Assembly (NCBI GenBank): GCA_020442095.1
Contig: JAGRKY010000763.1
Coordinates: forward strand, 1-8,069
DNA: 8,069 nucleotides
Reading direction: 5' to 3'
From: Bauldia sp.
Lineage (GTDB): Bacteria > Pseudomonadota > Alphaproteobacteria > Rhizobiales > Kaistiaceae
The notes below the pieces were generated by a model, which was not told the origin of the DNA, did no database searches, and saw only the letters and a program-made list of their open reading frames with translations. The position numbers were made by a program, and so were the translations under genes. How positions within the stretch are numbered: the first letter of the stretch is position 1; each line of letters starts with the position of its first letter. Of this stretch, positions 1 through 6,048 are shown piece after piece.

Positions 1-14
1 CCACCTAATCCGGC

Positions 15-710
15 ATGATTTCAGCCGCGGGCCTCGCCCTTTCCGAGATATTCTCGCCGCCGTTCCGCTCGGTCATGTGGAAGTCCCTCGGACTGACGAT
101 CGCGGTCCTGTTCATCATCTGGCTGCTGCTCGAGGGCCTTCTCGGCTGGCTGGTCGATATCCGGAGCTATCCGTGGCTGGAGACGACAATCTCGATCGTT
201 GCCGGCCTCGGCCTGTTCATCGGACTCGGCTTCCTGGTGGCGCCGGCCGCGGCGCTGCTTTCGGGCATGTTCACCGACGAGGTCGCCGGTCTCGTCGAGC
301 GGACGCATTACCCCGCCGACCCGCCGGGCCAGGACCTGTCGGTTGCCGCCGCGATCGGCGACACCATCGCCTTCACCGGCATCGTCATCGTCGTCAACCT
401 CGTCGCCCTGGCGCTGCTCCTCGTGCCCGGGGTCAACCTCGTCGCCTTCTTCATCGGCAACGGCTATCTGCTCGGCCGGGAATACTTCGAGGCGGCGGCG
501 CGACGTTTCACGGGGCGGGCGGAAGCGCGGGCGCTCCGCCGGGAAAACGGCCCGACGGTCTTCGTCGCCGGGCTGCTGATCGCCCTGTTCCTGGCGGTGC
601 CGCTGCTCAACCTCTTCACGCCGCTCTTCGCGGCGGCCTTCATGGTCCACGTCCACAAGCGGCTCAGCGGCTCGCGGCGAATGGCGTCCGGGCAGCCGCG
701 GAATCCGTGA
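15..710 (+). CDS. EI24/CysZ-family integral membrane protein
   Basis: The 231-residue product is a polytopic inner-membrane protein. Hydrophobic stretches lie at about residues 22-46, 57-84, 114-150 (long enough for two passes or a re-entrant segment) and 180-212. The segment after the third hydrophobic block, GNGYLLGREYFEAAARR (about residues 147-163), is the signature of the EI24 domain family (formerly DUF540), which includes the sulfate permease CysZ; length and layout fit. Sulfate transport is known for CysZ itself, but alphaproteobacterial EI24 members are mostly uncharacterised, and no cysteine-biosynthesis gene is nearby, so the substrate is unknown. An in-frame TAA at 6-8 makes the ATG at 15 the earliest possible start, and the family-like N-terminus begins there. 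No clear Shine-Dalgarno is visible in the 14 upstream bases, so translation may depend on sequence outside the window. The gene converges on the next one with only 12 bp between stop codons. Confidence 0.85.
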   Translation: MISAAGLALSEIFSPPFRSVMWKSLGLTIAVLFIIWLLLEGLLGWLVDIRSYPWLETTISIVAGLGLFIGLGFLVAPAAALLSGMFTDEVAGLVERTHYPADPPGQDLSVAAAIGDTIAFTGIVIVVNLVALALLLVPGVNLVAFFIGNGYLLGREYFEAAARRFTGRAEARALRRENGPTVFVAGLLIALFLAVPLLNLFTPLFAAAFMVHVHKRLSGSRRMASGQPRNP

Positions 711-722
711 CCGGAGAATGTC

Positions 723-2123
723 TCAGGGCGTCGACGGCAAGACGCCGATCGCACCGGCGCCAAAGGTCACGTCGAAAAACAGGTTCCACATGAACCACGC
801 CGGCAGAAGCGGCCGGTCGGGACCGCCAAAGCGGTAATAGTCGTAGCTCTCCTTGTTCGCCGGATCGTCGCTCCAGAAGGAGTAGCGGTGCATCCGCGCC
901 GCGCCCCAGCGGCCGGCAAAGGCCCAGCGGTCCTTCACCAGCGGGGCGGTGAGGTCGACATAGACCGGCGTTACGCGCAATTGCGACGGCGCGGCGCCCG
1001 GCGCCAACGGAGCAGGCGGCGTGTCGCTGCCGGCCTGGGGCTGGCTGCCCGGAGGCCGGGCGGAGTGGCCGCCCTTGTCGGCGACGTCCGTGGTCGGGGC
1101 GGCGTTCGAATAGACGCCCGAGGAATCGAACTCGACACAGCCCATCTCGGCGCAGAATTCGAACAGCAGCGCCACCGGTCCGAACACAGCGAACATCCAT
1201 TCCGGCACGTCGGGGTCGAAGGTTCCGGTGATCGTCCCGCCGCCGGGATTGGGGGTGTAGTCACCCGCCTCGATCATCTCCACCTGCAGCCCCGATGGCC
1301 ATGGGATGTCGGGCACGACCGTTTTCCGCGGCTTGTAGTAGCAGTTGTGCCGGCCGCGGCTGACATAGACCACCGGATGGGTGTCGATGCCGGTGGTGGT
1401 GTCGCGCTGCCGGGTGACGTCGGTCCATTTCGCGAATCCGTCGGCGCCCGTGATGTAATACGGCTCGGACTTGCGGAAGTAGCAGGAAAGCACGGGCAGG
1501 GTCTGGGCGACGTTCTGCGCCGTCGGCAGCCGCTCGAAGAGCAGCGAGATGCCCGACCAGTCGCCTTCGGCCTCGTAATAGGCGTCCTTGTCCGGGGCGA
1601 AGGCGGCGGGGAAGAAGAAGAAATAGGTGATCAGGTACCCGTCCTTGATGGCGCGGGCGACCGCGGCGTCCCGGGCCTCGATCTCGTCGAGGAAGAAATG
1701 GGCGTTGGGTACGTCACCGGCCTTGCAGACCACGCCATACATGGTGAGCTTCGAGGCGATGGTGCGGTTGGCGTGCAGGGCCTCGACGGCGGCGATCTGC
1801 GGCATCAGCCTCGGAGCCGCGGCGGCGCCGCTGGTGACGAGCGGCGTCACCGACGTGAAATGGCCCGGAGAGGCGCCCGCGAGGTCCGGCGGACGGATCT
1901 GCCCGCGGTCCCTGACTCTGGGCCAGACCGGTGGAGCCGCCTGAGTGTCGAGGCGGTAAAGGCTGGAGGCGGCAATGGTGGTGTCGAGATCGACCGGGAA
2001 GAAGCGCTCGCCCGGATCGAAGTGCAATTCGGGAGCGAAGACCTCCACCGCCCATGTATAGGCGTTCTGCTGCGGGGCGGCGGCGGGAGTATCGCAGGCG
2101 GGGGTGAGCTTCTGGGCCATCAT
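723..2123 (-). CDS. Vps62/DUF946-like protein, second gene of a coupled pair
   Basis: The 466-residue product has no signal peptide. Residues about 22-46 (AVEVFAPELHFDPGERFFPVD) resemble the opening of Vps62/DUF946 proteins, where a line of the type 'aP.l.lhpdE.y.P' is usual. The core has YYEAEGDWSGISLLFER (182-198), matching the family's 'GDWE.v.l' strand, and HPVVYVSRGRHNCYYKP (249-265), matching its 'pv.Yva.gsHa.Y' strand. A Pro/Ala/Gly-rich linker (about 356-382) leads to a second block with WAFAGRWG (400-407) and an aromatic C-terminus (about 413-452). The family is known from plants, fungi and scattered bacteria, and its biochemical function is not established. The reading frame extends upstream to 2375, but the start is set by the ATG at 2123-2121, preceded by GGAGG and overlapping the upstream stop as ATGA. 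This indicates translational coupling with the LamG protein. Family assignment rests on motif resemblance only. Confidence 0.75.
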   Translation of the reverse strand: MMAQKLTPACDTPAAAPQQNAYTWAVEVFAPELHFDPGERFFPVDLDTTIAASSLYRLDTQAAPPVWPRVRDRGQIRPPDLAGASPGHFTSVTPLVTSGAAAAPRLMPQIAAVEALHANRTIASKLTMYGVVCKAGDVPNAHFFLDEIEARDAAVARAIKDGYLITYFFFFPAAFAPDKDAYYEAEGDWSGISLLFERLPTAQNVAQTLPVLSCYFRKSEPYYITGADGFAKWTDVTRQRDTTTGIDTHPVVYVSRGRHNCYYKPRKTVVPDIPWPSGLQVEMIEAGDYTPNPGGGTITGTFDPDVPEWMFAVFGPVALLFEFCAEMGCVEFDSSGVYSNAAPTTDVADKGGHSARPPGSQPQAGSDTPPAPLAPGAAPSQLRVTPVYVDLTAPLVKDRWAFAGRWGAARMHRYSFWSDDPANKESYDYYRFGGPDRPLLPAWFMWNLFFDVTFGAGAIGVLPSTP

Positions 2124-3196
2124 TCCGCCTCCACCGCATCCAGGAGGTCCCGGAACTGGCGGTCGCCGTCGGCAAGGCGGGGCACCAGCACCCGCATCAA
2201 TTCGCGAAGCCGGTCGAATTCCGGCCCCTGCATCTGGCAAAGGGCGCCGATGTCGAAGAGCTCCTTCACCTCGCTCAGGTACTCCTCGCGCCGTTCGGAA
2301 CCGGGCGGACCGGCAATGCCCAGGAGCCCGCCGAGAAGCTCCTTCTTGGCGAGCCCGATACCGGGACCGCAGCACCAGGCGTCACGCATCGCTTCGCCGA
2401 TTCCGCGATAGCGCGCGATGGTGCGGGCATTACCCGCGCGTACCTTGCGGACCAGCGCCCGCATCCGCTCGTGGCGGGCCTTCAGGCAATCGGCGAGTTC
2501 GGCGAGCCGCCGAGCATCCATGTCGCGCAGGATGTCGGTCATCTCGGCGACCGCGGCCGCCTGGCGAGGCGTCATCTGGCAGCCGCAGAGCATGCCGGCG
2601 AGCGCGTCGCGCCAGGCGTCTTCGTGATCCCTGCGGTCGATGCGGACGTGGCCCACGTCGCCTTGGAAGGAATAGCGATGGTCGGCACGCGGCCAGTGGC
2701 CGATGGTGATCACCTGCTGCGGCTGGCGCATGCCGATCGGCATGTCGAGTCGCGTGCCGACCACGGTGCCATCCTGATGCAGCCTGCCGATGCAGACGCC
2801 GTCATATTCGAAGACCACCGAGGACCACTGGTTCAGCGGCACCGGCTGGTTGGCATCGACCGCCACCCAGTTCTGCCCGTCGTAGATGGTCGCCGAGAGG
2901 TGCCCGTTCGCCTCGACCATGAAGGCGAAGGCCATGAAGCCTTCGACGATATTCAGCCGGTGAGGCAGCGCCGTGGGTCTGATTCGCGCCTCGATGCGAA
3001 GGCCGGCGAAGCGCTGCAGGCTGTCGCCGCCGACCGGCACTTCCAGCTGGTCATTGCCGCCGGCGAGCCTGACGTAGCCCTGAAAGGGGGTGGGGCCGCC
3101 GAGAAGGTCGGCGTGATTTCCGAACCGGGTGTGATCGAGCGTCCTTCCGCCGTCGAAACGGCGCATCGGCAAGTCGATGACCGTCGTCCAACTCAT
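2120..3196 (-). CDS. LamG/concanavalin A-like domain protein with helical C-terminal half
   Basis: The 358-residue product has two parts. Residues about 5-187 read as a single LamG-type jelly-roll: a strand with LRIEARIRP (66-74), the central NQWSSVVFEYDG (122-133), an RLHQDGTVVGTRLD turn (138-151), VITIGHW (162-168) and the closing FQGDVGHVRIDR (177-188), a typical LamG ending. Such domains usually bind carbohydrate or protein ligands. Residues about 190-358 are predicted mainly helical and rich in Ala, Leu, Arg and Glu, with no family I recognise; they include a Cys-Cys pair (275-276) and a glycine-rich hydrophobic stretch (277-296). No signal peptide or clear membrane helix is present, so the protein is probably cytoplasmic or exported non-classically. 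A GTG at 3202 is in frame, but the ATG at 3196 sits 8 bases from GGAG and is the better start. Its stop overlaps the next gene's start by 4 bp (ATGA), so the two are one operon. The function is unknown. Confidence 0.8.
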   Translation of the reverse strand: MSWTTVIDLPMRRFDGGRTLDHTRFGNHADLLGGPTPFQGYVRLAGGNDQLEVPVGGDSLQRFAGLRIEARIRPTALPHRLNIVEGFMAFAFMVEANGHLSATIYDGQNWVAVDANQPVPLNQWSSVVFEYDGVCIGRLHQDGTVVGTRLDMPIGMRQPQQVITIGHWPRADHRYSFQGDVGHVRIDRRDHEDAWRDALAGMLCGCQMTPRQAAAVAEMTDILRDMDARRLAELADCLKARHERMRALVRKVRAGNARTIARYRGIGEAMRDAWCCGPGIGLAKKELLGGLLGIAGPPGSERREEYLSEVKELFDIGALCQMQGPEFDRLRELMRVLVPRLADGDRQFRDLLDAVEAE

Positions 3197-3274
3197 GGCC
3201 ACTTCTCCGGGCGATGAGGTCAGATGCTGGAAACGAGTATTGCGTGATGAAAATTGTCCGCCTTGATCGAGATC

Positions 3275-3299
3275 ATCCCGGAAGAAATTTATCCGGGAT
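3275..3299. repeat. inverted repeat, possible stem-loop
   Basis: ATCCCGG (3275-3281) and CCGGGAT (3293-3299) are perfect reverse complements around an 11-base A/T-rich spacer. It lies about 75 bp upstream of the LamG gene start, in its 5' leader or promoter region. It could be a protein-binding dyad or an RNA hairpin; neither can be decided from sequence. No T-tract follows on either strand, so it is a poor intrinsic terminator. Confidence 0.4.
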
Positions 3300-3451
3300 C
3301 AGGGCGACGACTTGCGAAAGGGTGAGGATTTCTTTCGGTGACGATGGCAAGACCAGAAGAGAAGGGTCAACAACGCTTCCCCAAGAGACGAATTGACGAA
3401 CGCATCGGTAGCAGGCGCCCAAGGCCCGAGCATATCCTGTGAATTCGGAAA

Positions 3452-3497
3452 GTGGCCCCCCCTGATTTGCACCTTGTGGCCCTTTCGATGGGGCCAC
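3452..3497. repeat. GTGGCCC direct repeat plus GGGCCAC inverted copy
   Basis: GTGGCCC occurs at 3452-3458 and again at 3476-3482, 24 bp apart, and its reverse complement GGGCCAC is at 3491-3497. The second and third copies form a perfect 7-bp stem with an 8-base loop. The first copy could pair with the same third arm, so two mutually exclusive hairpins are possible. The cluster ends 49 bp before the aminotransferase start, where an operator or leader structure would sit. The role is inferred. Confidence 0.45.
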
Positions 3498-3534
3498 GAA
3501 ATGATAACGTCCCGCGCGATGAACGAGAGAATCC

Positions 3535-3540
3535 GGAGAG
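3535..3540 (+). promoter_or_regulatory. ribosome binding site of the aminotransferase gene
   Basis: GGAGAG lies 6 bases before the ATG at 3547. It supports this start over the ATG at 3519, which is in a different frame. Confidence 0.65.
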
Positions 3541-3546
3541 TACCGA

Positions 3547-4818
3547 ATGTACGTTGTCGGCGATGAAGAGATCGAAGCGCTTGCGCGGGTGATCCGGTCG
3601 GGAAAGCTGTTCCGCTACGGCGATGAAGAGCGTGAATGCGACCGGTTCGAGCGGCGCTACGCCGCCTTTCTCGGCGTCGATCACACCGCCCTGACGGTCA
3701 GCGGCACCTATGCGCTGTCGGCGGCGATGATCGCAGTCGGCCTCGGCCCCGGCGACGAGGTCCTGATTCCCGCCCACACCTACATGGCGACGGCGACCGC
3801 GGTGCTGACCACCGGCGCGATTCCGGTGATCGTCGATGTCGACGAGAGCATCACCATCGATCCGGCGGCGATCGAGGCGGCGATCGGACCGCGCACCAAG
3901 GCGATCGTGCCGGTGCATATCTGGGGCGCGGCCTGCGACATGAACGCGATCATGGAGATCGCGGAGCGGCGCGGCCTGACGGTCATCGAGGATGCCTGCC
4001 AGGGCGTCGGCGGCGGCTATGAAGGGCGGATGTTCGGCTCGATCGGCCATATCGGCGCCTTCAGCTTCAACTACTTCAAGAATATGACCGCCGGAGAGGG
4101 CGGGGCGATCTCGACCTCGGACGAGGAGCTCGCCCGGCGCGCGCGCTGCGCCATCGACCCCTGTCACTTCTACTGGACCGGCCGCGAGGACGGCATGAAG
4201 CCCTTCGCCGGGAATGGCGGCCGCGCCTCGGAGCTGCAGGGCGCGATGCTCAACGTCCAGCTCGATCGCATCGGCGCGATGATCGACGCGATGCGGGCGC
4301 AGAAGAAGAAGATCGTCGCGGCCACGTCGCGCCTCGACAATCTCGGCCTCAAGCTGTCGCCGATGAACAGCCCCGAGCACGACTGCGCCGCCCATGTCAT
4401 GTATCTGATGCCATCGGCCGGGCAGGCGGCGGATTTCGTCAAGGTCTTCCCGGCGGTGATCGCCGGCAAGACGGGGCGCCACACCTATACCGAATGGGAC
4501 CAGGTGCTGATGGGGGCCGGCGCCGCGCATCCGGCGATGAACCCCTATAACCACCCGGACAATGCCGAATGCCGGACCGAATACAGCAGGGACATGTGCG
4601 CCGGCTCGCTCGACATCCTCAACCGCACGGTGATGGTGCCGACCAGTCCGACCGCGACGGATGCCGAGACCGACGCCATCATCCACAATATCGGCATGGC
4701 GTCTCGGGTGGTGCTTGGCGGCATGAGCCGCGAGGAGGTCGAGCTTCGCCCGGCCGGATCCTTCGACCCGCAGAAATTCGACATGGCGGCCGAGGATGCC
4801 ACCGAGGAAGCGCTGTAG
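3547..4818 (+). CDS. DegT/DnrJ/EryC1/StrS-family PLP-dependent aminotransferase
   Basis: The 423-residue product is a fold-type I, pyridoxal-phosphate enzyme of the sugar-aminotransferase family. These enzymes transfer an amino group, usually from glutamate or glutamine, to a keto sugar (often nucleotide-linked) or ketocyclitol. Visible hallmarks are the N-terminal IRSGKLFRYGDE (16-27), the cofactor-phosphate region SGTYALSAA (52-60), the HTYMATATAV strand (77-86), PVHIWGAACDM (122-132), IEDACQGVGG (147-156) with Asp149 placed to contact the pyridine nitrogen, and SFNYFKNMTAGEGG (173-186) with Lys178 as the Schiff-base lysine. GGRASELQGAM (224-234) matches the family's 'yRmselqAA' segment. 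All expected catalytic positions look intact and the length is normal. Substrate is not predictable: no nucleotide-sugar dehydratase, epimerase or glycosyltransferase is in the window. It is probably monocistronic, with its own leader containing the GTGGCCC repeats. Confidence 0.93.
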   Translation: MYVVGDEEIEALARVIRSGKLFRYGDEERECDRFERRYAAFLGVDHTALTVSGTYALSAAMIAVGLGPGDEVLIPAHTYMATATAVLTTGAIPVIVDVDESITIDPAAIEAAIGPRTKAIVPVHIWGAACDMNAIMEIAERRGLTVIEDACQGVGGGYEGRMFGSIGHIGAFSFNYFKNMTAGEGGAISTSDEELARRARCAIDPCHFYWTGREDGMKPFAGNGGRASELQGAMLNVQLDRIGAMIDAMRAQKKKIVAATSRLDNLGLKLSPMNSPEHDCAAHVMYLMPSAGQAADFVKVFPAVIAGKTGRHTYTEWDQVLMGAGAAHPAMNPYNHPDNAECRTEYSRDMCAGSLDILNRTVMVPTSPTATDAETDAIIHNIGMASRVVLGGMSREEVELRPAGSFDPQKFDMAAEDATEEAL

Positions 4819-4825
4819 CAGCGCT
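4809..4825. terminator. possible hairpin spanning the aminotransferase stop codon
   Basis: AGCGCT (4809-4814) and AGCGCT (4820-4825), which is self-complementary, can form a 6-bp stem with a 5-base loop that includes most of the stop codon. It lies at the junction of two convergent genes whose stops are only 43 bp apart, where a bidirectional terminator would be useful. No T-tract follows, so this is a weak call. Confidence 0.25.
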
Positions 4826-4861
4826 GCGCCGCCGGCGAGGGAGAGTCGGAAGGGCTGACGA

Positions 4862-5737
4862 TCAGGCCGCGCCGGCGCGCAGCGCGTCCCGGAGCGTTCG
4901 CATGCCGATGACATCGAGGTCGAATTCCTCGATCCATTCGGCGATCTTTGCGGTGCGGAACAGCGCGTATTCCTCGGTGCGGATGTGGGCCGCCCCGGGA
5001 TTGACAACCTCGAAGTCGCCGGGCTGGTTGAAATGCAGCGACAGGAAGGTCAGCCCTTCCGGGATCGCCGCGAACATCTCGCGATAGGCGGTTTCGGCGT
5101 CGGTGGTGCGGTCCCACGGCGTCTCGAGGACGGCGTCGAAGACCGGCTCGCCCGCCGCGCGGGCGGCCGCCACCTCGGCATCGTAGCCGGCGGGATCGAG
5201 CGGTCCCGCATAGCTTGCCGGATTGTAGCCCTCGAGGCTCCTGACCAGCAGGGCCGGGACGCCGAGCTCCTGGCCGAGCCGGCGGAAGATGCCGACGAAT
5301 TCCGGCATCTGCGCGGTTCCCATATGGGCGTCGAGATGGGTGATGTCGAAGCCGGCGGCGCGGGCCGCGCCGAGCTGGGCGCGCAGCTCCGCCTCGACCG
5401 CTTCCGGTGCCGCCTTGCGGGCGCTCGGCACGTCCGGCCAGAAATAGCCGAACGCGTCCGTCAGGCCCGCCGACGGCGGCGGCGCGGTCAGCGGCCGCCA
5501 GCGATAGGGCTTCTGTTCGCTGGTCAGGGTGAGATGGACGCCGAGGTCGAGGGCGGGATCGGCGGCGGCGAGCTCGGCGGCCTCCGGAAACCAGGGGCAG
5601 GGCACCATCACCGATCCCGAACTGCACGACCCGTGAGCGGAAAGCGCGACGAAGGCGGCGTTCGCCCCATGGGTCATGCCGACGTCATCCTCGTGGATGA
5701 CGACCCGTTTGCGCCCGCCTTGCCTCACTGCCGTCAT
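4862..5737 (-). CDS. YdjC/ChbG-like carbohydrate deacetylase
   Basis: The 291-residue product belongs to the YdjC family, metal-dependent enzymes with a polysaccharide-deacetylase-like barrel that remove acetyl groups from N-acetylated sugars (ChbG acts on chitooligosaccharides; HpnK homologues occur in hopanoid clusters). The N-terminal VVIHEDDVGMTHGAN (12-26) carries the Asp pair of the metal site (Asp17-Asp18). LGVHLTLT (65-72) supplies His68, and THLDAHMGTAQMP (133-145) corresponds to the family's 'hiDsHqHvh..P' with Asp136 and His138 as the likely ligand and catalytic positions. The motif is divergent in that the final His of the usual triad is replaced (Gly-Thr follow His138). No signal peptide is seen, so it is probably cytoplasmic. 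AGGAG lies 9 bases upstream of the ATG at 5737. The gene converges with the aminotransferase; an amino-sugar connection is possible but unproven. Confidence 0.88.
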   Translation of the reverse strand: MTAVRQGGRKRVVIHEDDVGMTHGANAAFVALSAHGSCSSGSVMVPCPWFPEAAELAAADPALDLGVHLTLTSEQKPYRWRPLTAPPPSAGLTDAFGYFWPDVPSARKAAPEAVEAELRAQLGAARAAGFDITHLDAHMGTAQMPEFVGIFRRLGQELGVPALLVRSLEGYNPASYAGPLDPAGYDAEVAAARAAGEPVFDAVLETPWDRTTDAETAYREMFAAIPEGLTFLSLHFNQPGDFEVVNPGAAHIRTEEYALFRTAKIAEWIEEFDLDVIGMRTLRDALRAGAA

Positions 5738-5981
5738 CGGTCGTCGCTCCTGCCGAAGTCACGCGTGCCGCGCCATGCGATGGAACGGCGAAACTGGGCG
5801 AGGTCCGGCCTCCTGTAAAGGACAGGTTGGGCAAGTTCGGAAGGGAACACTTCGCCGCGCGGCCGCTGTGGGGGGAGGCGGAGGGGCGCGACGTTTCTTC
5901 GCTTCGCGGTCGCTCGAAATCTCTCCGCCGGTGACGAATCCCGGCTATGATGCCGACGCGCTCACGGCAGGAGACGAGACG

Positions 5982-6014
5982 ATGAAGTCGAGGCAGATCG
6001 GGCGTATCGGGTGA
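5982..6014 (+). CDS. candidate 10-residue leader peptide upstream of the RTX gene
   Basis: ATG at 5982 opens a 10-codon frame, MKSRQIGRIG, ending in TGA at 6012-6014. An AGGAG at 5969-5973 sits 8 bases before the ATG, as good a ribosome binding site as those of the real genes here. It ends 34 bases before the RTX start, which has its own AGGAG. It could be a regulatory leader peptide or a chance frame; nothing in its composition (no run of one amino acid) points to classical attenuation. Confidence 0.3.
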   Translation: MKSRQIGRIG

Positions 6015-6020
6015 CGTTGT

Positions 6021-6033
6021 TCGGCCAGGCCGA
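6021..6033. repeat. 13-bp inverted repeat just upstream of the RTX ribosome binding site
   Basis: TCGGCC and GGCCGA flank a single central A, giving a perfect dyad that ends 3 bases before the AGGAG of the RTX gene. The spacer is too short for a full RNA hairpin, but the sequence could be an operator half-site pair or could partly fold and hinder ribosome access. Confidence 0.35.
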
Positions 6034-6036
6034 CAC

Positions 6037-6041
6037 AGGAG
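6037..6041 (+). promoter_or_regulatory. ribosome binding site that sets the RTX gene start
   Basis: AGGAG lies 7 bases before the ATG at 6049. A GTG at 6046 is in frame immediately upstream, but its spacing of 4 bases is poorer, so the ATG is chosen. Confidence 0.7.
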
Positions 6042-6048
6042 TGAAGTG

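Larger units (their letters stand above)
3197..3546. other. divergent intergenic region, no gene
   Basis: This stretch separates the minus-strand LamG/Vps62-like operon from the plus-strand aminotransferase and must carry both promoters. It is visibly less GC-rich than the flanking genes. Short open frames cross it on both strands (60 and 74 codons), but neither has a Shine-Dalgarno or recognisable product. It contains a 7-bp stem-loop at 3275-3299 and a cluster of GTGGCCC/GGGCCAC elements at 3452-3497. I could not assign convincing -35/-10 boxes in either direction. Confidence 0.7.
5738..6048. other. divergent intergenic region with mini-ORF and small inverted repeats
   Basis: This region separates the minus-strand deacetylase from the plus-strand RTX gene. 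Frames that cross it are shadows running in from the flanking genes. Small dyads are present: CCTGT/ACAGG at about 5813-5826, TGCCG (5951-5955) with CGGCA (5965-5969), and TCGGCC-A-GGCCGA at 6021-6033. A TATGAT hexamer at 5946-5951 resembles a -10 box, but no matching -35 lies at the right distance, so I do not call a promoter. Confidence 0.55.

Noticed and set aside
2124..2375. 84-codon N-terminal extension of the Vps62-like gene
   Set aside because: It overlaps the end of the LamG gene in another frame, is Arg/Pro-rich shadow text, and the ATGA overlap with GGAGG gives a much better start at 2123.
888..2411. Plus-strand open frame of 507 codons antisense to the Vps62-like gene
   Set aside because: It is rich in Arg, Gly and Ala with no domain motif, and lies opposite a gene with family motifs, a ribosome binding site and a coupled start. 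Long antisense frames are expected at high GC.
3454..3470. Possible sigma-54 promoter (GG ... GC) upstream of the aminotransferase
   Set aside because: The GG and GC elements are 13 bases apart, whereas sigma-54 promoters need 10.
3273..3497. 74-codon minus-strand frame in the intergenic region
   Set aside because: It starts with GTG without a Shine-Dalgarno, has no recognisable product and covers the repeat elements.
3367..5007. Minus-strand open frame of 546 codons antisense to the aminotransferase
   Set aside because: It covers an unmistakable PLP enzyme on the other strand and has the His/Arg/Asp-rich composition of a shadow frame.
5946..5951. TATGAT as a -10 promoter box for the RTX gene
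   Set aside because: No sequence near TTGACA occurs 16-18 bases upstream.
5676..6014. 112-codon plus-strand frame leading into the mini-ORF
   Set aside because: It begins inside the deacetylase gene on the opposite strand and looks like a composition artefact; only the last 10 codons have a credible ribosome binding site.
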